Source of the DNA: CAISCU01 sp943361925
GTDB lineage: Bacteria > Bacteroidota > Bacteroidia > UKL13-3
Assembly: GCA_943361925.1 (NCBI GenBank)
Contig: CALRIT020000020.1
Location: forward strand, 1-64,000
DNA length: 64,000 bases
Direction: 5' to 3'
Positions within the stretch are counted from its first letter, which is position 1. Each line of letters begins with the position of its first letter. The position numbers and the translations under genes were made by a program. The notes under the pieces were generated by a model, which worked only from the letters and a program-made list of their open reading frames with translations, did not search any database and had not been told where the DNA came from. Shown here in pieces: positions 15,417 through 23,564 of this stretch.

Positions 15417-15998
15417 TTATTTCATTTTTGATTTCATTTTGCTGAAAAATTCAGGCGTAACTCCAATATAAGCTGCAATTTGTTTTTGAGGCAGACTATG
15501 TATGAGTTCAGGATAACGTTTACAGAAAACCTCATATCGTTCAGGAGCACTTAAACTCATATTATCAATCAATCTTTGTCTATGACTAACCAATGAATTT
15601 TCGGTTATGATTCTAAAGTACCTTTCAATTTTGGGAAGCTCTAAGAATAACTTTTCCTGGTCATGACGTTTCATTTCCAAAACAACAGAATTTTCAAGTG
15701 CATCAATATTTAAAGTACCAGGTCTTTTACTAATTACACTGTACAAATCAGCTATCCACCAGCCTGAGGGAGCAAATTGTAGGATATGCTCAAATCCGTT
15801 TTCATCAATATTATAGGAACGCAAACATCCTTCATTTACAAAAAATGTAGCATCTGCAATCTCACCTTCTTTTAATAAAGCTTCTTTGTTTTTTACTTTT
15901 CTCTGACTAAAAAATGAGCAGAAGCAAGCCTCTTCATCTTCATTCAAAAGAACATGTTTTTTTATTGAATTTAATATGATTCGATAATTTGTTGTCAT
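15417..15998 (-). CDS. Crp/Fnr-family regulator
   Basis: A 193-residue transcription factor. Residues about 15-110 form a cyclic-nucleotide-binding-type jelly roll (EALLKEGEIADATFFVNEGC, FAPSGWWIADLYSVI), and the C-terminus is a short winged helix with QKQIAAYIGVTPEFFSKMKS as the recognition region. The Arg and Glu of a canonical cAMP pocket (GExxx..RxA) are absent, so it probably binds another ligand or none, as is usual for this Bacteroidota subgroup. There are no FeS cysteines of the Fnr kind. It lies 64 bases upstream of the pirin gene in the same direction and divergent from the YbjQ-like gene, so either could be its target. Confidence 0.85.
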   Translation of the reverse strand: MTTNYRIILNSIKKHVLLNEDEEACFCSFFSQRKVKNKEALLKEGEIADATFFVNEGCLRSYNIDENGFEHILQFAPSGWWIADLYSVISKRPGTLNIDALENSVVLEMKRHDQEKLFLELPKIERYFRIITENSLVSHRQRLIDNMSLSAPERYEVFCKRYPELIHSLPQKQIAAYIGVTPEFFSKMKSKMK

Positions 15999-16111
15999 AA
16001 ACCAATCCTTGTTTCGAATAATTGAATTTTGATTCTAAAGAATTTCTATTGGGAGAAAATAACCATTTATTTGGAATAAAAGCCGTTCCGGTTTCATTTT
16101 ATTGATAGTTT

Positions 16112-16141
16112 TTGAGAGTCGCTTTGAAAAATATATCTTCG
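16112..16141 (+). promoter_or_regulatory. Candidate promoter for the YbjQ-like gene
   Basis: TTG (16112-16114), a 19-base spacer and TATCTTCG (16134-16141) match the Bacteroidota promoter with one change in the -7 box. The start codon at 16157 would follow a leader of about 10 bases. Confidence 0.4.
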
Positions 16142-16156
16142 AAAAAATTCAAAATC

Positions 16157-16480
16157 ATGTTATTAACAACCACACCAACAGTAGAAGGTAAAAGAGTAAC
16201 TGAGTACAAAGGTATTGTAACCAGTGAAGTGATTATCGGAGCCAATTTTGTAAAAGATATTTTCGCAAGTTTCAGAGATTTCTTCGGAGGTCGTTCTAAT
16301 TCTTATGAAAATGTGCTTAAAGAAGCAAAAGTAGATGCTTTAAGAGAACTAACTCAAAATGCCCAAATTATGGGAGCAAATGCTGTTATTGGCATTGATT
16401 TAGATTACGAAACATTGGGACAAAGAGGTAGTATGTTAATGGTTACAGCCAGCGGTACTGCTGTAAAAATTGAAGACTAA
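16157..16480 (+). CDS. YbjQ/UPF0145-family protein
   Basis: A 107-residue member of the YbjQ (UPF0145) family: LTTTPTVEGKRVTEYKGIV, GRSNSYENVLKEAKVDAL and ANAVIGIDLDYETLG are diagnostic. Relatives form pentameric rings and are annotated as heavy-metal-binding, but their role is unproven. The frame is open to 16112, yet that codon is part of the predicted promoter, so I use the ATG at 16157, which matches family N-termini. pepT begins one base after its stop, so the two are probably co-transcribed. Confidence 0.87.
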   Translation: MLLTTTPTVEGKRVTEYKGIVTSEVIIGANFVKDIFASFRDFFGGRSNSYENVLKEAKVDALRELTQNAQIMGANAVIGIDLDYETLGQRGSMLMVTASGTAVKIED

Positions 16481-16481
16481 T

Positions 16482-17723
16482 ATGAATCAATTTAAAGAAA
16501 CTTATCGTTCAAAAGTTGCAGAACGATTGATGAGATATGTACAAGTTGATACATGCGCTGATCCTAATTCAGATACCCAACCTTCTTCAATGAAACAAAA
16601 AGATTTGAGTAGAATTTTGGTTGAAGAATTAAAAAGCATTGGTTTAGTTGATGCTGAATTAGATGAATGGGGTTATGTATATGCAACATTACCTGCTACA
16701 GCTGAAGGCAATCATCCTGTAATTTGTTTTTGCGCTCATGTTGATACTTCACCTGATTGTAGCGGTACCAATGTAAAACCAATCCTTCATAAAAACTGGG
16801 ATGGTTCAGATATCGTTTTACCTGATGATAACAATATCGTAGTTTCGAAAAACCACCACACCTACTTACAAGAAAGAATTGGTGATGATATCATTACTGC
16901 TTCAGGATTAACATTATTGGGTGCAGATGATAAAGCGGGTGTCGCAGTAATCATGGATGCTGTTGATTACCTAGCTCAACATCCTGAAATTCCTCATGGA
17001 AAAATAAGGGTTTTGTTTACTCCTGATGAAGAAATTGGAAGAGGTGTAAACAAAGTTGATATGGAAAAATTGGGTGCCGATTTTGGATATACCTTAGATG
17101 GTGGCGAAAGAGGCAGTCTTGAAGGAGAAAGTTTTTCTGCTGATGGAACGCTTGTTACCTTTTATGGTATCAGTGCACATCCCGGTTATGCAAAAGGCAA
17201 AATGGTGAATGCACAAAAAGTCGCTGCTCATTTTTTAAATAGTCTTCCAACAGATTCATGGACACCTGAAAGCACTTCCGGATACGAAGGATTTGTACAT
17301 CCGGTTCACATGGAAGGTGGCGCAGAAGAAAGTAAAATTCAGTTTATTATTAGAGATTTTGAAACAGCTAAACTGAAAGAATATGAAGACAGATTGGAAG
17401 CTTATGCAAAAGCAACTTGCGAAAAATTTCCGGGTTCATCTTATTCAATAAAAGTAACTGAACAATACAGAAACATGAAGGAAATGTTGGATACCGTTCC
17501 TTATGTTATGGAAAGAGCTGCAAAAGCATATAAATCTGCCGGTATCGAACCTCAAATAATGAATATCAGAGGTGGAACAGATGGTTCAAGATTATCTTTT
17601 ATGGGATTACCTTGTCCGAATATTTTCACCGGTGAAATGGGCATCCATAGCAAACAAGAATACGTAAGTGTTCAGGACATGGAAAAAGCGGTGGAGATTT
17701 GTTGTTACATAGCTAGTATATAG
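16482..17723 (+). CDS. pepT: Peptidase T
   Basis: Cytoplasmic zinc tripeptidase of the M20B family, removing the N-terminal residue of tripeptides. Dinuclear-site residues are visible in FCAHVDTSPD, TLLGADDKAGVAV, FTPDEEIGRG (the catalytic Glu-Glu), the Asp of YTLDGGERGSLEG, and the last His in FTGEMGIHSKQEY. Length (413 aa) is normal. The frame is open to 16470, overlapping the previous gene; the ATG at 16482 gives MNQFKETYRSKVAERLMRY, as in relatives. It ends at a heptamer-built inverted repeat, which may act as its terminator. Confidence 0.95.
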   Translation: MNQFKETYRSKVAERLMRYVQVDTCADPNSDTQPSSMKQKDLSRILVEELKSIGLVDAELDEWGYVYATLPATAEGNHPVICFCAHVDTSPDCSGTNVKPILHKNWDGSDIVLPDDNNIVVSKNHHTYLQERIGDDIITASGLTLLGADDKAGVAVIMDAVDYLAQHPEIPHGKIRVLFTPDEEIGRGVNKVDMEKLGADFGYTLDGGERGSLEGESFSADGTLVTFYGISAHPGYAKGKMVNAQKVAAHFLNSLPTDSWTPESTSGYEGFVHPVHMEGGAEESKIQFIIRDFETAKLKEYEDRLEAYAKATCEKFPGSSYSIKVTEQYRNMKEMLDTVPYVMERAAKAYKSAGIEPQIMNIRGGTDGSRLSFMGLPCPNIFTGEMGIHSKQEYVSVQDMEKAVEICCYIASI

Positions 17724-17724
17724 G

Positions 17725-17787
17725 ACTTTGGCTATTAGCTATTGGCTGTTGGCGGAGTGCCAATGGCTAATAGCTAAAAGCTAAAGT
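17725..17787. repeat. Inverted repeat built of 7-base units after pepT
   Basis: The left arm reads as tandem 7-mers (TTGGCTA, TTAGCTA, TTGGCTG, TTGGC) and the right arm as their complements (GCCAA, TGGCTAA, TAGCTAA, AAGCTAA, AG), separated by GGAGT. Read as RNA it makes a long imperfect hairpin between the convergent pepT and dps genes, followed by TTGCTTTTTAC, so it may terminate pepT. Similar (TAGCTAT)n stretches occur between genes of many Bacteroidota, as I recall. Confidence 0.65.
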
Positions 17788-17793
17788 TGCTTT

Positions 17794-18261
17794 TTACTTC
17801 AAATACGCCACAAACATCCACACCAATTTTTCTTGTTCTCTGATATAATCGCTCATGAGTGCATTCGTGGCTTCATCATTGGCATCAGCTGCTAATTGAA
17901 GAATTTCTCTTTGGATACGAATTATGACTTCAAAGCCTTCCAACAAATTACGAACTGCCTCTTTTCCATTGCTCATGTTTTTGATTTCAGGAATTTCTGA
18001 TTGCAGCAGATATTCCGAAAAACTATGTATTGGAACTCCTCCTAAGGTGAGAATTCGTTCTGCAACTTCATCAATTTTGAGAATGGTATTGTTATAAATT
18101 TCTTCAAATTTCAAATGTAATTCAAAGAATTTTTCACCAGTGATGTTCCAATGAAAACCTCTAGTATTCATGTAAAACACCTGGTAGTTCGACAATAACA
18201 TATTGAGTTTAGAACTTAGTAATTCTGCTTGTTCAGGAGAAATTCCAATATAATTTTTCAT
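17794..18261 (-). CDS. dps: Dps-family ferritin-like protein
   Basis: A 155-residue Dps: a dodecameric ferritin-like shell that oxidises iron with peroxide and stores it, protecting DNA. The intersubunit ferroxidase ligands are present: the His of RGFHWNITG and the Asp and Glu of ILKIDEVAERI. There is no long Lys-rich N-terminal tail, so direct DNA binding is doubtful. It is the last gene of a run ahpC, ahpD-like, dps on the minus strand (18 bases after the AhpD-like gene), which makes sense as an OxyR-type peroxide response unit. Confidence 0.93.
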   Translation of the reverse strand: MKNYIGISPEQAELLSSKLNMLLSNYQVFYMNTRGFHWNITGEKFFELHLKFEEIYNNTILKIDEVAERILTLGGVPIHSFSEYLLQSEIPEIKNMSNGKEAVRNLLEGFEVIIRIQREILQLAADANDEATNALMSDYIREQEKLVWMFVAYLK

Positions 18262-18279
18262 AGTTTAATTTTGTTTAGA

Positions 18280-18864
18280 TTAAAATTGAATTGCAGTAAA
18301 TGACCTTACAATTGCCGTAAGTTTAATGGCATCAAATATTCTATTTTCTGAGGTGCCTAATTTTAATAAGGAAGCTTCATGTGCATTTACACATAATTCA
18401 CAGCCATTTAATGCTGATACAGCCAGACTCATTAATTCAAAGAATTCTTTTCCAAAAACCGGACTCATCATGATACTCATTTTAATGCCTGCAGGTGAAT
18501 TCTGATAAACATCTTTTTTTGTAAAATGTCTGAATCGATACAATACATTATTGGCATTCAATAAACTTACACAAGCATAGGTTTCTGCAATTTCAGCTTC
18601 TGTTGAGCCTTCATTCATCGCTAATTTAGTGAATGAATCAATTGCTAATTTGTTCTTTTCATTGATGGCAACTGATAGGGCTAACAAATAAGATTCCTTT
18701 TTTGATAAGGTTTGGTATTGTAATGCATTACCTAAATTGATTTTCAAGTCCCTTAAATACTTGTTTTCAGTATTAACAACAGTTTCTAATCCTTTAGAAA
18801 CCATTTCTTGTCCTGCAATTTGCAACATTGCTTGCAGGGTTTCATTCATTACTAAAGTTTCCAT
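18280..18864 (-). CDS. AhpD-like alkylhydroperoxidase
   Basis: A 194-residue protein of the AhpD/carboxymuconolactone-decarboxylase fold. The redox pair is in NGCELCVNAHEASL, a CxxC followed by the His of the proton relay, as in AhpD, which regenerates AhpC or reduces hydroperoxides itself. The N-terminal half is a divergent all-helical repeat. Its ATG overlaps the ahpC stop by one base (TAATG), so translation is coupled to the peroxiredoxin, strongly suggesting it is that enzyme's reductant in place of AhpF. An AhpF flavoprotein is not seen nearby. Confidence 0.88.
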   Translation of the reverse strand: METLVMNETLQAMLQIAGQEMVSKGLETVVNTENKYLRDLKINLGNALQYQTLSKKESYLLALSVAINEKNKLAIDSFTKLAMNEGSTEAEIAETYACVSLLNANNVLYRFRHFTKKDVYQNSPAGIKMSIMMSPVFGKEFFELMSLAVSALNGCELCVNAHEASLLKLGTSENRIFDAIKLTAIVRSFTAIQF

Positions 18865-19418
18865 TATGCGTTAATTGTTTCTTCGCCTTTTACCCAGTTA
18901 CAAGGACATAATTCATCAGTTTGTAATGCATCTAATACACGAAGTACTTCGTTTACATTACGTCCAACGCTTAAATCATTAACCGATACCCAACGAATAA
19001 TACCTTGTGGGTCTACAATAAATGTTGCACGGTAAGCAACTTTCTCATCTGCAGATAATATTCCCAATTCTTCTGCCAAAGATTTTGATGTATCTGCTAT
19101 CATCGGAAAACGTAGGTCCTTCAAATCATTGTGGTTGTTTCTCCAAGCCGCATGTACAAATTCAGAATCTGTTGAAGCTCCGTATAAGATTGCATCTCTG
19201 TCGCTGAAGTCTAAGTGATGTTTGTTGAACTCTGCTATTTCGGTTGGACAAACAAAAGTGAAATCCTTTGGCCACCAAAACATCACCATCCATTTACCAG
19301 AATCTTTGTGCTCGTTTGAGGAGATGTCGGCAAATTCTTTACCTTTTTCAATTGATACTACCGATTTTTTGTTGAACTCAGGAAACGCATTCCCGATAGA
19401 TAAAATTCTATTTTGCAT
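18864..19418 (-). CDS. ahpC: Peroxiredoxin AhpC
   Basis: A 184-residue typical two-cysteine peroxiredoxin. The peroxidatic Cys is in KDFTFVCPTEIAEF (about residue 55) and the C-terminal region has DELCPCNWVKGEET with the resolving Cys. The downstream ahpD-like gene is translationally coupled. The gene is divergent from an OxyR-like regulator across a 93-base gap holding an operator-like palindrome. The protein reduces hydrogen peroxide and organic peroxides in the cytoplasm. The length fits the AhpC subfamily common in Bacteroidota and Actinobacteria, which pairs with AhpD. Confidence 0.93.
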   Translation of the reverse strand: MQNRILSIGNAFPEFNKKSVVSIEKGKEFADISSNEHKDSGKWMVMFWWPKDFTFVCPTEIAEFNKHHLDFSDRDAILYGASTDSEFVHAAWRNNHNDLKDLRFPMIADTSKSLAEELGILSADEKVAYRATFIVDPQGIIRWVSVNDLSVGRNVNEVLRVLDALQTDELCPCNWVKGEETINA

Positions 19419-19460
19419 TTGTTTGTTATTAATTTCAGGAGCAAAACTCCATGAATTTTA

Positions 19461-19492
19461 TTGTTCAATCAAACTGATATTTTCTATCTTTG
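19461..19492 (+). promoter_or_regulatory. Promoter of the OxyR-like gene
   Basis: TTG (19461-19463), a 21-base spacer and a perfect TATCTTTG (19485-19492) fit the Bacteroidota promoter. The start codon at 19512 lies about 13 bases after the predicted start of transcription. Confidence 0.5.
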
Positions 19493-19500
19493 CATAGATA
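19485..19500. promoter_or_regulatory. Candidate OxyR-type operator
   Basis: TATCTTTGCATAGATA reads the same on both strands at 14 of 16 positions and has the T-N11-A layout of LysR sites. It overlaps the -7 box of the regulator's own promoter, which would give autorepression, and lies in the divergent ahpC/oxyR gap. Confidence 0.45.
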
Positions 19501-19511
19501 AAATCTATGAG

Positions 19512-20444
19512 ATGAATTTACAACAGTTAGAATATATTGTAGCAATCGACCAACATCGTCATTTTGCCAAAGCAGCAGAATCTTGTTTTGTAACTCAAGC
19601 CACATTAAGTATGATGGTTAAAAAGCTTGAAGAAGAATTGGGTCTTTTATTATTCGACAGAAGTAAACAACCTGTTTGTCCAACCGATGCCGGTAAAGAA
19701 ATTATACAACAGGCACGCATTGTTTTGAGAGAATCTTCAGCTTTAAAAGAAATCAGTAATGGCATAAAAAAGGAAGTAAAAGGTGAATTACGTATGGGAA
19801 TTATTCCAACACTTGCACCCTATTTGCTTCCCTTATTCCTGAATAATTTCTTGAAAAAATATCCTGAAGTACACTTGAATTTGTTTGAAATTAGTACTGC
19901 AGAAATTTTGTCGCATTTAGAGAAAGACCTTATTGATATTGGGATTTTAGCAACACCACTTCATCTTGAAGCATATACTGAAGAGCCATTGTTTTATGAA
20001 CCATTTGAAGTATTTGTTTCGAAAAAAGAAAGCAAACTTAACAAGCAATTTTTGTTACCAAACGATTTAGATATAAACCGACTTTGGCTTTTGGAAGAAG
20101 GACATTGTTTAAGAACCCAAATGTTGAATTTATGCGAATTGCAAAAGCAGGATTTAGGACGTCAATTGAATTATGAAGCCGGAAGCATTGAATCACTTTT
20201 AAGAATTGTAGAAGTAAATGAAGGAATAACCATTGTCCCTAAACTAGCAACATTGGATTTTAATGCAAGTAGAAAAAAGCAATTGAGGCAATTCTCAAAT
20301 CCTGTTCCAGTAAGAGAAATAAGCATGGTGAGTTACCGACAATATGCCAGAAGAAACCTAAGTGAAGTTTTGAAAAAAGAAATTATTCAGAGTGTTGAAG
20401 GCAAGCTGGAAACACCTCAAAAAACCAAGGTAATTGCGATTTAG
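19512..20444 (+). CDS. LysR-family peroxide regulator, OxyR-like
   Basis: A 310-residue LysR regulator. The N-terminal helix-turn-helix reads LQQLEYIVAIDQHRHFAKAA and CFVTQATLSMMVKKLEEELG. The effector domain has the cysteine regions expected for OxyR: LLEEGHCLRTQMLNLC, with the peroxidatic Cys in GHCLR and a second Cys seven residues later. This is strong evidence for peroxide sensing by disulfide formation. It is divergent from ahpC-ahpD-dps. The frame is open to 19461, but that reading runs through the promoter; MNLQQLEYIVAI at 19512 is the family start. Its end overlaps the convergent RidA gene by four bases. Confidence 0.9.
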   Translation: MNLQQLEYIVAIDQHRHFAKAAESCFVTQATLSMMVKKLEEELGLLLFDRSKQPVCPTDAGKEIIQQARIVLRESSALKEISNGIKKEVKGELRMGIIPTLAPYLLPLFLNNFLKKYPEVHLNLFEISTAEILSHLEKDLIDIGILATPLHLEAYTEEPLFYEPFEVFVSKKESKLNKQFLLPNDLDINRLWLLEEGHCLRTQMLNLCELQKQDLGRQLNYEAGSIESLLRIVEVNEGITIVPKLATLDFNASRKKQLRQFSNPVPVREISMVSYRQYARRNLSEVLKKEIIQSVEGKLETPQKTKVIAI

Positions 20445-20851
20445 TCGATGGTAGCAATTACCTTCAACTCAATACCAATTGGAGTTGGCAGGCAATTAAT
20501 TTCCAAAGTAGTTCTGCAAGGCGGATCTACTTTGAAGTATTCAGCCCAAATCTTGTTATAAATTGGAAAATCATCTTTCATATTGGTCAGAAAAACTGTT
20601 ACATCAACAATTTTATCCCAGCTACTGCCTGCATCTTCTAAAATCATTTTGATATTATTAAATACAGAATGACATTGAACTGCAATATCATAAGATAAAA
20701 TTTCACCATTTTCTCCTAATTCAACACCCGGAATTTTTTTGGTTCCTTTTTCTCTGGGACCCACTCCCGATAAAAACAAAAGGTTTCCAACTCTTTTAGC
20801 ATGAGGGTAATGTCCAACAGGTTCCGGGGCTTTATTTGAGTAAACGTCCAT
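20441..20851 (-). CDS. RidA/YjgF-family protein
   Basis: A 136-residue RidA-superfamily protein: NLLFLSGVGPREKG, SWDKIVDVTVFLTNM, FPIYNKIWAEYF, PCRTTLEINCLP and GIELKVIA are family blocks. The Arg in CRTTLEIN is the conserved substrate-binding residue that lets RidA hydrolyse reactive enamines and imines from PLP enzymes. The loop VELGENGEILSYD is closer to the 2-aminomuconate deaminase-like branch than to archetypal RidA. Convergent with the OxyR-like gene and overlapping it by four bases. A reverse-strand TATTTTTG at 20870-20877 could be its -7 box. Confidence 0.85.
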   Translation of the reverse strand: MDVYSNKAPEPVGHYPHAKRVGNLLFLSGVGPREKGTKKIPGVELGENGEILSYDIAVQCHSVFNNIKMILEDAGSSWDKIVDVTVFLTNMKDDFPIYNKIWAEYFKVDPPCRTTLEINCLPTPIGIELKVIATID

Positions 20852-20893
20852 ATGATTTTGAATGATTCACAAAAATATAAAAATAAGTGAGTT

Positions 20894-20921
20894 TTGGTTT
20901 AAGTTTTAAAGGCTAATTTTG
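20894..20921 (+). promoter_or_regulatory. Candidate promoter for the GT14 gene
   Basis: TTG (20894-20896), a 17-base spacer and TAATTTTG (20914-20921). Transcription would begin around 20926, which is the first base of the start codon, so a leaderless or near-leaderless mRNA is predicted. Confidence 0.4.
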
Positions 20922-20925
20922 TAAA

Positions 20926-21930
20926 ATGCATTTACACTATCTACTCATTGCTCATAAAAATCCGGAACAATTAAAAAGACTAATTGAGCGATTGTTATAT
21001 AAGAATTGCAGTTTTTATATCCATATCGACAAAAACTCTAATATACAGGAATTCAAAAGTTTAATACAAGAAAATGATCAAATTACTTTTGTATCTGAAG
21101 CTGAAAGAATAGAATCAAAATGGTGTGATATTGGAACAGTAAATGCAACGCTGGCTTTATTGAAACTAGTTGATTTTAAAAACAAACCCGGTTATTGTAT
21201 TTTAATGAGTGGGCAGGATTATCCGGTAAAATCGAATGAATACATTTATAATTATTTCTTAAAACAACAAGATTCAGAGTTTATAAATATTTTTAGTTTA
21301 CCTAATCCAATTTGGTTAAACAATGGTTTGTTAAGACTTGCATTTTACAAGATTGACCTATCATCAAAAAAAGGTGATTTATTAGTGATTCCATCAATTT
21401 ATAACAAGGAATTTTATACAATCAAAAACATACTTAAGACATTGATTTGTGTTTTTAGAGGTAGAATTGATGTCATACAAAAAATCAGCAAAAAAAGAAC
21501 TTATCCTTCTTATTTAGAAGCTCATGGTGGTGATACCTGGTGGTCATTATCTACAATTACTTTAACAAAAATCCTTGATTTCATGCAAGTCCATCCTGAT
21601 TACCTGAATTTCCATATAGATACATTTTGTCCGGATGAAACCATGTTCCACAGCATTATTCCATTGTTTCAAAATGAGTTAAAAAGAACAATTCGTCCTT
21701 CAACAACTTATTCAAATTGGACAAATCCTGATGATTATAAAGTAGGTTTGTTTTCGAAATATCAGTTGCCAAGAAGCATGAATATGGAGGATTTTGAAAC
21801 CATTCTATCTTTATCTGAACATATTTTATTTGCAAGAAAATTTGATTTAGACAAAGACACTTTAATTCTTGACAAAATTGACGAAACGTTACTGAACTAT
21901 GGGTTCAAGGAATTATTGCCTGCGAAATAA
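20926..21930 (+). CDS. Core-2/I-branching-type glycosyltransferase (GT14)
   Basis: A 334-residue enzyme of the GT14 beta-1,6-N-acetylglucosaminyltransferase-like family: LHYLLIAHKNPEQLKRLIER, FYIHIDKNS, ILMSGQDYPVKS, AHGGDTWWSLS and CPDETMFHSII mark the fold and acceptor region. In bacteria such proteins are found in capsule and O-antigen loci. It is the only gene of the polysaccharide locus on the plus strand; its last 34 bases overlap the convergent GT2 gene at 21897. The sugar donor and acceptor cannot be assigned. No signal peptide, so it is cytoplasmic. Confidence 0.82.
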   Translation: MHLHYLLIAHKNPEQLKRLIERLLYKNCSFYIHIDKNSNIQEFKSLIQENDQITFVSEAERIESKWCDIGTVNATLALLKLVDFKNKPGYCILMSGQDYPVKSNEYIYNYFLKQQDSEFINIFSLPNPIWLNNGLLRLAFYKIDLSSKKGDLLVIPSIYNKEFYTIKNILKTLICVFRGRIDVIQKISKKRTYPSYLEAHGGDTWWSLSTITLTKILDFMQVHPDYLNFHIDTFCPDETMFHSIIPLFQNELKRTIRPSTTYSNWTNPDDYKVGLFSKYQLPRSMNMEDFETILSLSEHILFARKFDLDKDTLILDKIDETLLNYGFKELLPAK

Positions 21931-22679
21931 CTAAAGAATCTGTATTGAAATACTTTGATAAATGGCTTTAAAATCAAAGTATACCATTTAGGTTTTAGAT
22001 GATTTAATTGCCATGCTTTTCTATCTTCAATGTTGGCTTTTAAACGATTGAGGAAGCTTCTATTACTGGCACCACCCGTGCGCATTTTCACGAAAAATTT
22101 AGGAATGTATTGAATGCTGATTTTGTTTCTTAATATCAATCTTAACATCAATTCATAATCAGCAGAACTCTTTAAAAGTGTATTAAAAGCACCATATTTT
22201 TCATATACCGATCTTCTTACAAAAAATGCAGGATGCGGAGGCATCCATCCTTTATAAAAATCACTTGGAGGAAAAGTTCCACTGTCCCAAACACGCACTA
22301 TTTTATTGGTATTTTTTCCATCAACATAATACAAATTCGAATAAACTGCATCACATTGATAGGTTTCAAAAGCTTCTACAATTTGAGATAAAACTAAGTC
22401 GTGCGTATAAAAATCATCGGAATGTAACATCGCAATGATTTCACCTGTAGCCATGGCAATACCTTTGTTTAAAGCATCATAAACTCCATTATCAGGCTCT
22501 GAAATAAACTTGTTGATTTTATCTCCATACGACAAAGCAATCTCAACAGTACCATCTTTTGAACCTCCATCAACAATAATGTATTCAATATCTACATTTC
22601 GTTGCGACAATACAGATTGTATGGCATCATGAATATAGGTTTTGTTATAATAAACAGCTGTAATTACAGAGATTTTCAT
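21897..22679 (-). CDS. GT2 glycosyltransferase
   Basis: A 260-residue GT-A fold transferase: MKISVITAVYYN, then EYIIVDGGSKDGT, EPDNGVYDALNKGIAMATGE and the DxD-like HSDDFYTHD. MPPHPAFFVRR and SADYELMLRLI are typical of the WcaA/TuaG-like subgroup that builds surface polysaccharide repeat units. It is the most distal gene of the polysaccharide run, and its start overlaps the upstream gene's stop by four bases (ATGA). Its 3' end overlaps the convergent GT14 gene by 34 bases. Donor specificity is unknown. Confidence 0.85.
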   Translation of the reverse strand: MKISVITAVYYNKTYIHDAIQSVLSQRNVDIEYIIVDGGSKDGTVEIALSYGDKINKFISEPDNGVYDALNKGIAMATGEIIAMLHSDDFYTHDLVLSQIVEAFETYQCDAVYSNLYYVDGKNTNKIVRVWDSGTFPPSDFYKGWMPPHPAFFVRRSVYEKYGAFNTLLKSSADYELMLRLILRNKISIQYIPKFFVKMRTGGASNRSFLNRLKANIEDRKAWQLNHLKPKWYTLILKPFIKVFQYRFFSYFAGNNSLNP

Positions 22680-23509
22680 TTGATTGACTCTCCCTTCATG
22701 GTGCTGTTGATGGTATCACGAACCGTATCAAAATACCAGCCATATTTTCCAAAATATTTAAATGCAGATAAGATATGGTACTTTAATAATTTGAAACTTT
22801 TATACGAACCTTTTTCAAAATGATGTATGATTGAAACTTCGGGATAATAAATAGTTTTGTAATACTCGTTGATTCTTCTGCTTAAATCTGTATCCTCTAA
22901 ATACATGAAAAATCTTTCATCAAAAAAACCAACTGTTTTTAAAGCAGAACACCTCATCAACATAAAACACCCTGATAAATTTGGAACCTCCATAATTTGA
23001 TCGTAGTCTTTATGTTTAAGTTCGTATTGCTGCAATCGATTTTCGAATATTGATTTAAGAAATCCGGGGATAAACCTTCTCATAATTAAATCAAAAGGCG
23101 TCGGAAACATTTTGCACAAATACTGGATTTGTTTATCCTCATACAAAACTTTTGGCATCAACAATCCAATATTGGGATTCTTTTCCAAGTATTCCAACAT
23201 TTTAATTATCGCACCAGGCTCAAATTCAATATCAGGATTTAATACCAAATGATAGTCAAACTCACTAACAACAATTGCCAAAGCTTTGTTATGAGCTTTT
23301 CCATAGCCTAAGTTTTTGTTGTTAAAAATGTATTCTATTCGACTATCCTTAATATGATTACTAATTTTATCAGTTTCAGAATTATCAATAATAAACAATT
23401 TGATTTGTGCAGGAATCTGAAGCACATTCTCTACCAATCCACTTATAATTTGATAAGAGTGATTATATAAAACAATTGATAAGCTTAATTTTACTTTTGA
23501 TTCCATCAA
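22676..23509 (-). CDS. GT2 glycosyltransferase, rhamnosyltransferase-like (WbbL type)
   Basis: A 277-residue GT2 enzyme with LSIVLYNHSYQIISGLVEN, LGYGKAHNKA, HLVLNPDIEFEPGAI and the acceptor-side block NLSGCFMLMRCSAL...GFFDERFFMYLEDTDLSRR. The FMYLEDTDL motif is characteristic of dTDP-rhamnosyltransferase-like GT2 proteins such as WbbL, though rhamnose is only a guess, and no rml genes lie in the window. A hydrophobic C-terminal region with KGSYKSFKLLKYH suggests membrane association. It overlaps the next gene by four bases and is 55 bases after the GT4 gene. Confidence 0.83.
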   Translation of the reverse strand: MMESKVKLSLSIVLYNHSYQIISGLVENVLQIPAQIKLFIIDNSETDKISNHIKDSRIEYIFNNKNLGYGKAHNKALAIVVSEFDYHLVLNPDIEFEPGAIIKMLEYLEKNPNIGLLMPKVLYEDKQIQYLCKMFPTPFDLIMRRFIPGFLKSIFENRLQQYELKHKDYDQIMEVPNLSGCFMLMRCSALKTVGFFDERFFMYLEDTDLSRRINEYYKTIYYPEVSIIHHFEKGSYKSFKLLKYHILSAFKYFGKYGWYFDTVRDTINSTMKGESIK

Positions 23510-23564
23510 GAACCTGCAATCAATATAAAATCTGACTATTTTCCGAATAATACTTCCCTATTCA

